10,737 nucleotides of DNA from JBOGEB01 sp050743125. GTDB lineage: Bacteria; Actinomycetota; Nitriliruptoria; Euzebyales; Egibacteraceae. Location: positions 1 through 10,737 of the forward strand of contig JBOGEB010000158.1 of NCBI GenBank assembly GCA_050743125.1. The letters are read 5' to 3'. Below are positions 5,979 to 10,737 of this stretch, piece after piece. Made by a program: the position numbers and the translations under genes. A model generated the notes under the pieces. It was not told the DNA's origin, did not search any database, and worked only from the letters and a program-made list of their open reading frames with translations. Each line of letters begins with the position of its first letter. The first letter of the stretch is position 1.

Positions 5979-7315
5979 TGGAGTTCTCGCCGCACACGGA
6001 TGCTGACCTGGAGCGGATGCTCGCTGTGGTCGGTGCCGCTGACCTCGACGGGCTGTTCGCGCACATCCCGCGCGGCCTGGTGCTCGATCGGGTGCTCGAC
6101 CTGCCGGTCGGCTCGAGCGAGGACGAGGTCCGGCGCCGTCTGGCAGGCATGGCGTCCGCCAACCACACCGAGGCGGTGTGCTTCGCGGGCGGTGGAGCGT
6201 ACGACCATTACGTGCCCGCGGTGGTGGGCGCGTTGGTCGGGCGGGGTGAGCTGCTGACCGCCTACACGCCGTACCAGCCTGAGATGAGCCAGGGCATGCT
6301 CCAGGCGCTGTTCGAGTACCAGACGGTGGTCTGCGAGCTGACCGGCCTGCCGGTGTCGAACGCCAGCCTCTACGACGGCGGCAGCGCGGTCGCCGAGGCG
6401 GTGTCGATGGCGTGCGCGGCGACGGGGCGGAGTCGCGTGGTCGCCTCGACGGCCGTCGACCGCCCGTCGAGGACCGTGTTGAGGACGTACGCACGACCCG
6501 TCGCCCGCGCGGTGAGCGAGGTCGCCTACGACTGGGCGACCGGGCAGACGCCGCTGTTCACGGTCGGCGACGACGTCGCCGCGGTCGTCATCCAGCAGCC
6601 GAACGCGCTCGGCGTCGTGGAGGACGTCCGTGCGCATGCCGAGGCCGCCCATGCCGAGGGAGCGCAGCTCGTCGTGAAGCTCGAGCCGACCAGCGTCGGG
6701 CTGCTCGCCACGCCGGGCTCGCAGGGCGCCGACCTCGTCGTGGGCGAGGGCCAGCCGCTCGGCCAGGGCCTGGTCTTCGGCGGCCCGACGTTCGGGTTCC
6801 TCGCGTGTCGGCGCGAGCAGGTGCGCCGGCTGCCGGGGCGGGTCGTCGGCCGCACCGTGGACGTCGAGGGGCGGCGCGGCTACGTGATGACGCTGCGGGC
6901 GCGTGAGCAGGACATCCGCCGCGAGCGTGCGACCTCGAACATCTGCACGAACCAGACGCTGAACGCGGTCGCCGCGCTCGTCTACCTCACGTGGCTCGGG
7001 CCGCGGGGGCTCGTCGAGCTCGCCCAGGCGTGTCTGGCCCGGGCCCGGCACGCCGCGGCGGCGCTGGCTGCGGTCGAGGGTGTCGAGCTGGCGGTGACGG
7101 GTCCGTTCGTCAAGGAGTTCGCGCTGCGCCTCGACGTGGGGGATCCGCTCGCCGCGCTCGCCGCGCTGCACCGTGCGGGTTATCTCGTCGGGCCGGTCGT
7201 CTCCGACGGCCCCGCTGCGGGGGCGGTGCTCGTCGCGGTGACCGAGCGGCGCACTCGCGCGGAGGTGGAGGGCCTCGCCGACGCGGTCGAGCGGGTCGTG
7301 AAGGAGGCCCGCTGA
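5978..7315 (+). CDS. gcvPA: Glycine dehydrogenase (decarboxylating) subunit 1
   Basis: A 445-residue GcvPA, the N-terminal half of the split P-protein of the glycine cleavage system. With GcvPB it decarboxylates glycine and passes aminomethyl to the lipoyl group of GcvH in the cytoplasm. Recognisable segments are YTPYQPEMSQGMLQALFEYQ, SLYDGGSAVAEA, ADLVVGEGQPLGQGLVFGGP, GRRGYVMTLRAREQDIRRER and TSNICTNQTLNA, in the order expected for the family, and the length is normal. It has the aminotransferase fold but no PLP lysine; that residue is in GcvPB. The GTG start at 5978 fits a leaderless transcript from TAGAAT. The stop TGA overlaps the ATG of a 17-codon mini-ORF (TGATG at 7313-7317). Other gcv genes (gcvT, gcvH) are not in the window. 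Confidence 0.95.
   Translation: MEFSPHTDADLERMLAVVGAADLDGLFAHIPRGLVLDRVLDLPVGSSEDEVRRRLAGMASANHTEAVCFAGGGAYDHYVPAVVGALVGRGELLTAYTPYQPEMSQGMLQALFEYQTVVCELTGLPVSNASLYDGGSAVAEAVSMACAATGRSRVVASTAVDRPSRTVLRTYARPVARAVSEVAYDWATGQTPLFTVGDDVAAVVIQQPNALGVVEDVRAHAEAAHAEGAQLVVKLEPTSVGLLATPGSQGADLVVGEGQPLGQGLVFGGPTFGFLACRREQVRRLPGRVVGRTVDVEGRRGYVMTLRAREQDIRRERATSNICTNQTLNAVAALVYLTWLGPRGLVELAQACLARARHAAAALAAVEGVELAVTGPFVKEFALRLDVGDPLAALAALHRAGYLVGPVVSDGPAAGAVLVAVTERRTRAEVEGLADAVERVVKEAR
7301..7307 (+). promoter_or_regulatory. Perfect ribosome binding site for the mini-ORF
   Basis: AAGGAGG, the full anti-Shine-Dalgarno match, sits inside the last codons of gcvPA, seven bases before the ATG at 7315. It is the best ribosome binding site in the window and points to a 17-codon ORF rather than to gcvPB, whose ATG is 57 bases away. 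Confidence 0.75.
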
Positions 7316-7368
7316 TGCCGGCGGGTGAGGGCGTCGCCGGAGGCGACGCCGGGGGGTGGGGACAATGA
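7315..7368 (+). CDS. Glycine-rich 17-residue mini-ORF bridging gcvPA and gcvPB
   Basis: The ORF reads MPAGEGVAGGDAGGWGQ. Its ATG overlaps the gcvPA stop (TGATG) and its TGA overlaps the gcvPB ATG (ATGA at 7365-7368). It has a perfect AAGGAGG seven bases upstream. Seven of 17 residues are glycine, using GGT, GGC, GGA and GGG codons. It most likely carries ribosomes from gcvPA to gcvPB (translational coupling). Because the downstream product consumes glycine, a glycine-responsive leader-peptide role is conceivable. High-GC DNA makes Gly/Ala-rich peptides common, so composition alone proves nothing. The start, stop and ribosome binding site are directly visible; the function is inference. Confidence 0.6.
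   Translation: MPAGEGVAGGDAGGWGQ
7330..7350 (+). promoter_or_regulatory. Hairpin within the mini-ORF
   Basis: GGCGTCGCC (7330-7338) and GGCGACGCC (7342-7350) form a perfect nine-pair GC-rich stem with a GGA triloop. It ends 14 bases before the gcvPB ATG and immediately before the G-rich stretch that serves as its weak ribosome binding site. It has no T-tract, so it is not a rho-independent terminator. In the mRNA it would lie within the path of a ribosome translating the mini-ORF. Confidence 0.55.
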
Positions 7369-8843
7369 CGGGGGAGCGGACCGCCCCAGAGCCGACGGTG
7401 TTCGAGAAGTCTCGGCCGGGTCGGCGTGCGTCGAGCGTCACCGCGCTGGACGTGCCCGCGGTCGACCCCGCGGAGGCGCTGCCGGGCGTGGAGCTGGCCG
7501 GCGAGCCCCCCGCCCTGCCGGAGCTGGGCGAGCTCGACCTCGTCCGGCACTTCACGCGGCTGTCGCACCGTAACCACGGGATCGACGTCGGCTTCTACCC
7601 GCTGGGGTCGTGCTCGATGAAGTACAACCCGCGACTCGCCGAGGCGGTCGCGGGCCTGCCCGGGTTCCGCGACCTCCATCCGTGGGCGCCGGACGAGGCC
7701 GCCCAGGGGACCCTCGGGCTGCTGTGGGAGCTGGAGCGCTGGCTCACCGAGCTGACCGGTCTGCACGCCGCCACGTTCCAGCCGGCCGCTGGCGCGCACG
7801 GAGAGCTGTGCGGGCTCATGCTCATCCGCGCGTACCACACCGACCGGGGGGATCCGCGCCGCACGATCGTGATCCCCGACTCGGCGCACGGCACGAACCC
7901 GGCCAGCGCGGCGATGTGCGGCTACGAGGTCGTCACCGTCCCGTCCGGTGTTGACGGGCTCGTCGATGTCGAGGCGCTCGAGGGGCTCATCGACGAGCGG
8001 ACCGCCGGGCTGATGCTCACGAACCCGAACACGCTCGGCCTGTTCGAGGTCGAGATCTCCCGGATCGCCGCGGCGGCGCACCGCGTCGATGCGCTGCTCT
8101 ACTACGACGGCGCGAACTTCAACGCGATCTGCGGCCGGGTGCGACCAGGGGACATGGGTTTCGACGTCGTGCACCTCAACGTGCACAAGACGTTCGCGAC
8201 CCCCCATGGCGGCGGAGGGCCAGGAGCGGGGCCGGTCGTGGCCAGCGAGCGGCTCGCGCCGTACCTGCCGGCGCCGGTCGTCGTCAAGGACCCCGACGGC
8301 GCCTTCCGCTGGGACCACGACCGGCCGCGGTCGATCGGCCGGCTGCACGGGTTCCACGGCAACGTCGGGGTGCTTGTCCGGGCCTACGCCTACCTCCTCG
8401 CGCACGGCGGGGACGGGCTCGCGCGGATGAGCGCGAAGGCCGTGCTCAACGCGCGCTACCTCGCCGCTGCGATCGCCGACGCGCTGCCGCTGGGTTACCC
8501 GCAGCACCCGCCGATGCACGAGTTCGTCGCCACCGGCAGGGCGCTGCGCCAGCACGGCGTCAAGGTGACAGACCTCTGCAAGCGGTTGATCGACCTCGGC
8601 TACCACCCGCCGACGAACTACTTCCCGCTGATCGTCGATGAGGCGTTGATGGTCGAGCCGACCGAGACGGAGACACCCGAGACGCTCGACGGGTTCGCGG
8701 TCGCGGTGCGCCAGGCGGTCGCCGACGCCGAGCGTACGCCGGAGTTACTGCACGAGGCCCCGGTCACGACGCTGGTCCGCCGGCTCGACGAGGGCAAGGC
8801 GGGGCGGGAGCTCGTGCTCCGCTGGACCCCCGACGATGCCTGA
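7365..8843 (+). CDS. gcvPB: Glycine dehydrogenase (decarboxylating) subunit 2
   Basis: The 492-residue catalytic half of the split P-protein; it binds pyridoxal phosphate and works with GcvPA and lipoyl-GcvH. Segments include FYPLGSCSMKYNP, HPWAPDEAAQGTLGLLWELE, IPDSAHGTNPASAAMCGYEV, LYYDGANFNAICGRVRPGDM and the PLP-lysine motif HLNVHKTFATPHGGGGPG (K275 counted from this ATG). The C-terminus contains LIDLGYHPPTNYFPLIVDEALMVEPTET, split here by no gap. The ATG at 7365 is preferred because the family begins close to this point and it overlaps the mini-ORF stop; an in-frame GTG at 7356 would add three residues. The only ribosome binding site is the G-rich 7351-7361, weakly placed. The 3' end overlaps the ATG of a DNA glycosylase gene by eight bases. 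Confidence 0.95.
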   Translation: MTGERTAPEPTVFEKSRPGRRASSVTALDVPAVDPAEALPGVELAGEPPALPELGELDLVRHFTRLSHRNHGIDVGFYPLGSCSMKYNPRLAEAVAGLPGFRDLHPWAPDEAAQGTLGLLWELERWLTELTGLHAATFQPAAGAHGELCGLMLIRAYHTDRGDPRRTIVIPDSAHGTNPASAAMCGYEVVTVPSGVDGLVDVEALEGLIDERTAGLMLTNPNTLGLFEVEISRIAAAAHRVDALLYYDGANFNAICGRVRPGDMGFDVVHLNVHKTFATPHGGGGPGAGPVVASERLAPYLPAPVVVKDPDGAFRWDHDRPRSIGRLHGFHGNVGVLVRAYAYLLAHGGDGLARMSAKAVLNARYLAAAIADALPLGYPQHPPMHEFVATGRALRQHGVKVTDLCKRLIDLGYHPPTNYFPLIVDEALMVEPTETETPETLDGFAVAVRQAVADAERTPELLHEAPVTTLVRRLDEGKAGRELVLRWTPDDA

Positions 8844-9556
8844 GGGGCACACCGTCCACCGGCTCGCCCGGTGCCACCGTGAGGCGCTGGGCGGTCGCGT
8901 GGTGGCGGTCACCTCGCCGCAGGGACGGTTCGCGGACGGTGCGGCCCGGCTGGACGGGCAGAGGCTCGATTGTCGATGCCTACGGCAAGCACCTTTAAGG
9001 GCGGGTGGGTGGGGGCGGTTGGCGTGGTCGGTCGGGAGGCGAGCTCCTCCACGTCCACCTCGGCCTCGTCGGGAAGTTTCGGCACGTTTGCTGTCGTTGA
9101 TGTCCCGGCGCCCACCGCGGCCACACGCCTGGCGCTGAGCGCCGACGGGGCAACCGTGTATCTGGCGGGGCCGATGGTGTGCGAGCTGCTCGACCCCGAG
9201 GGCGAGGGGCAGATCCTCGCCTGGCTCGGGCCGGACCCGCTGCGGGATGGCCGCGACGTGGGCCTGCGGTTCCGGCAGGCGCTGGGCCGCCGCTCGATCC
9301 CGATCGGCGCCGCGCTGCTCGACCAGAAGGTCGTCGCCGGCATCGGCAACGTCTACCGGGCCGAGACGCTGTTCCTGCGTGGGATCCACCCCGACCGGCC
9401 GGCGCGGTCCCTGGCCGACGACGAGGCCGCGGGCCTGTGGTCGACGATCGTGGAGCAGCTGCGGCTCGGCGAGCGGCTCGGCCGCATCGTGACCGTCGAC
9501 CCGGCCGAGGTCGGCGCTGCGCGGCCAGAGGACCTGATCGACGCCGACGACGCGGT
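8836..9556 (+). pseudogene. Broken Nei/Fpg-family DNA glycosylase
   Basis: It begins intact with MPEGHTVHRLARCHREALGG, where Pro2 and Glu3 are the catalytic pair of the Fpg/Nei family that removes oxidised bases. After GRFADGAARLDG the frame breaks near 8971: VDAYGKHL continues in another frame and meets TAA at 8996-8998. GELLHVHLGLVGKFRHV (9038 on) is in that same frame. The rest shifts near 9085 to ATRLALSADGATVYLAGP, IGAALLDQKVVAGIGNVYRA and GRIVTVDPAEVGAARPEDL. Homology ends near 9556, before the C-terminal CxxC...CxxC zinc finger, which is absent. Two frameshifts, a stop and a missing end mean it is inactive unless the sequence is wrong. It closely resembles actinobacterial Nei2-type proteins. 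Its ATG lies inside gcvPB (overlap 8836-8843), which suggests former co-translation. Confidence 0.85.
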
Positions 9557-9689
9557 GGAGCACGAGCGGGTCCTCGTCCGGAGTCTCGAGCAGGTCGTCG
9601 TAGGTGTACCGCATCGCCTTGGCCATCCGAGCACCCAGGGGGCCGAGCCGTGTGCCCTTCCCCGCGGCCAGGATCACACACGCAGGCAC
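9550..9689 (-). pseudogene. 5' gene fragment: nucleotidyltransferase-like start, possibly Uma2-like
   Basis: Reading leftward from a GTG at 9689 gives VPACVILAAGKGTRLGPLGA, the signature loop of NTP-transferases (RmlA/GlmU/MobA-like: AAGxGTRLxPL). It continues as RMAKAMRYTYDDLLETPDED. MAKAM could be the usual PKAM of that family with Pro changed to Ala. Alternatively MAKAMRYTYDDLLETPDE resembles the start of Uma2-type endonucleases (TYDDLLxLPDD). Neither continues: about 45 residues on, the sequence runs into the antisense of the glycosylase remnant. The long open frame beyond is an antisense shadow. It is best read as a fragment joined by rearrangement. Confidence 0.45.
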
Positions 9690-9740
9690 GGGGCGTCATG
9701 TTCCCAGCTGGTCAGCGAACACCTCGGTGCGCCGCCGGAC

Positions 9741-10003
9741 CTAGCCCTCGTGGCTTTCCTCCCGGCCCGGCTCGCAGTGCACACGACGGTGCAGATCGGC
9801 GGTCATCACCTGCACCTCGACGATCCCGAACGGTGCGCGCCGGTTGACATGAACAGCATCGTCGTAGCCGCGGGCCGCGAACGGCGACAGACCGACATGG
9901 TTCTTCAACCGGTAGTTCCGCCACCAGGCGGACTGCATCGCGCCGTTCCGCAGGAGCAGCTCCTCGTCCAAGGGAGTTTCTCCATGATTGTCTCTTCGGT
10001 CAC
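9741..10003 (-). CDS. Unrecognised small protein downstream of the dioxygenase
   Basis: Two starts are possible. A GTG at 10003 overlaps the dioxygenase stop (GTGA) with AAGGAG five bases upstream, and reads VTEETIMEKLP before running out of frame, with a stop near 9905. A TTG at 9971, in the other frame, has GGAG eight bases upstream and gives 76 residues: LDEELLLRNGAMQSAWWRNY, then RLKNHVGLSPFAARGYDDAV and a charged C-terminus ending at TAG 9741-9743. A single base change near 9970-9985 would join the two into about 87 residues, which looks more natural. I do not recognise the family. There are no membrane segments and no cysteine motif. It may be intact from 9971, or frameshifted. Confidence 0.4.
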
Positions 10004-10620
10004 GATAGCTCCTTCTGCGTCGCTTCCTCAGCCGGTCGCTCGACATTGCGGGCGACATTGCCTCGGTGGATTCTGGCTCCGGCGACGAGACGGCAGTGGG
10101 GTGCCGATGCTCTGGCAGCCGACTCGTCCACGCCCCGATATGCAAGACACGCAACCGTGCGTTCACCCGTGCCGGCTCCGCCAGCGGCGTGGCAGAGCAT
10201 GCCGTCCATGACGAGGACATCACCGGCACACGCCGGCGCCGGCAGTGCCTGCCCGACGAGGTCTGGGTACGGGGAGACGGCGTCCATCCAGGTGCCGCCG
10301 TTGTTCAGCTTCGCAAGGCACGGCCACCAGTGACTGCCGGGCACGACCTGGGTAGCGGCCCCCAGGTCGAGGCGATCCGTGAGATAGACGATCACGGTGG
10401 CCATGTCTCGTGTCCACTGCACGATGTCCCGGTGGAGCCGGCCCCGACCGCCGGCACGGGAGATGGTCAGATGGTTGTGGCGGTTCTCGATCAGCTCGAT
10501 GCTCTCACCGATCAGCGCAACCATTGGCAGCCGAGCGATCTCGTCGACACGCCGCTCGGACAGCACACCGCCAAACGGCAACGTTATTTCGACGTTCTTT
10601 GTCCGCCGGGATATGGTCAC
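10000..10620 (-). CDS. PhyH-family Fe(II)/2-oxoglutarate dioxygenase
   Basis: A 206-residue protein of the phytanoyl-CoA dioxygenase family, which hydroxylates small molecules or carrier-bound substrates using Fe(II) and 2-oxoglutarate. The facial triad is visible: H63 and D65 in GRLHRDIVQW, and the distal H144 in VMDGMLCHAAGG. R154 (GERTVACLAYR) is placed to hold 2-oxoglutarate. GAATQVVPGSHWWP matches the conserved PGSH loop. D65 is retained, so it should be a hydroxylase, not a halogenase, in which that Asp is Gly/Ala. It is shorter than the usual 250-300 residues, chiefly at the N-terminus. The GTG start at 10620 overlaps the WhiB stop (GTGA), with GGAG seven bases upstream. Its own stop overlaps the next GTG. 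Substrate unknown. Confidence 0.8.
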   Translation of the reverse strand: MTISRRTKNVEITLPFGGVLSERRVDEIARLPMVALIGESIELIENRHNHLTISRAGGRGRLHRDIVQWTRDMATVIVYLTDRLDLGAATQVVPGSHWWPCLAKLNNGGTWMDAVSPYPDLVGQALPAPACAGDVLVMDGMLCHAAGGAGTGERTVACLAYRGVDESAARASAPHCRLVAGARIHRGNVARNVERPAEEATQKELS

Positions 10621-10737
10621 GCCTGCGCTCCAGAGTAACGCGGCGGGCGGCCCCCGCGTCGGCGGATGCGCGCCCGAGCTTCCTCGTCGGTGCCGCCCCA
10701 GATGCCGAGTTCGCCATGCGCGATGGCTGTATCAAGG
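10617..10737 (-). CDS. WhiB-family regulator, C-terminal part (runs off the window)
   Basis: The last 39 residues of a protein whose start lies beyond the right edge: LDTAIAHGELGIWGGTDEEA, then RARIRRRGGRPPRYSGAQA and TGA at 10617-10619. GIWGGTDEE followed by a basic stretch is the turn motif and DNA-binding tail of WhiB iron-sulfur regulators. The cysteine core is outside the window. The stop overlaps the GTG of the dioxygenase by four bases, so the two are translated together. Unlike the WhiB-like ORF at 5693, the WGG motif is intact. Confidence 0.85.
   Translation of the reverse strand, partial: LDTAIAHGELGIWGGTDEEARARIRRRGGRPPRYSGAQA

Noticed and set aside
7330..7350. Rho-independent terminator between gcvPA and gcvPB
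   Set aside because: The stem is strong but no T-tract follows; it is followed by a run of G.
5963..7555. 530-codon open frame on the minus strand
   Set aside because: It is antisense to gcvPA and the start of gcvPB, with Arg/His/Asp-rich composition and no family features; a typical shadow of high-GC third-position bias.
7110..8606. 498-codon open frame on the minus strand
   Set aside because: It is antisense to gcvPA/gcvPB, both certain genes; no recognisable motif and no plausible start signal.
8745..9549. Continuation of the minus-strand frame beyond the nucleotidyltransferase-like start
   Set aside because: Past about 9550 it is antisense to the glycosylase remnant and gcvPB end and shows no nucleotidyltransferase motifs; only the first 45 residues were kept, as a fragment.
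1..10737. CRISPR array, tRNA/rRNA gene, transposase or IS ends
   Set aside because: No regularly spaced repeats, no recognisable RNA gene and no transposase-like protein were found on either strand; gene decay is the only trace of mobility.

Overview
The window looks like chromosomal DNA from a high-GC Actinomycetota. The evidence is a MerR regulator of the mycobacterial Rv1830/McdR type, two WhiB-like sequences, actinobacterial-style -10 boxes, several GTG starts, apparently leaderless genes, and a glycine decarboxylase split into GcvPA and GcvPB. Mycobacterium and Streptomyces carry a single-chain GcvP, so a deeper class (Acidimicrobiia-, Nitriliruptoria- or Thermoleophilia-like) is more likely. 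No species can be named from the sequence alone.

Layout: (1) 1-686, a promoter and an mcdR-like MerR gene. (2) 683-4299, a divergent ion-transport pair: a CPA2 cation:proton antiporter on the minus strand and a two-RCK, channel-like protein whose selectivity filter is degenerate on the plus strand. (3) 4300-5692, a graveyard holding a FolD C-terminal fragment, a multiply broken XRE/TPR-type regulator and a small spacer with a perfect palindrome. (4) 5693-5950, a small degenerate WhiB-like ORF. (5) 5978-8843, the intact gcvPA-gcvPB pair, bridged by a 17-codon glycine-rich mini-ORF with a perfect Shine-Dalgarno. (6) 8836-9556, a broken Nei/Fpg DNA glycosylase overlapping the gcvPB stop. (7) 9550-9689, a minus-strand 5' gene fragment. 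(8) 9741-10737, a minus-strand chain of a WhiB C-terminus (its start lies beyond the window), a PhyH-type dioxygenase and an unrecognised small ORF, linked by 4-base GTGA stop/start overlaps.

In mycobacteria the Rv1830-type MerR gene lies very close to the glycine decarboxylase gene. Here about 5.3 kb of transport genes and decayed genes separates them, so the window reads as a conserved gcv neighbourhood opened by insertion and decay. The frameshifts cluster in 4300-5950 and 8940-10000, while the long genes are intact. This favours real decay over general sequencing error.

The items most worth following are the glycine-rich mini-ORF inside the glycine decarboxylase operon, the WhiB/PhyH/small-ORF coupled chain, and the channel-like RCK protein with a lost K+ filter next to an antiporter that lacks its own RCK domain.
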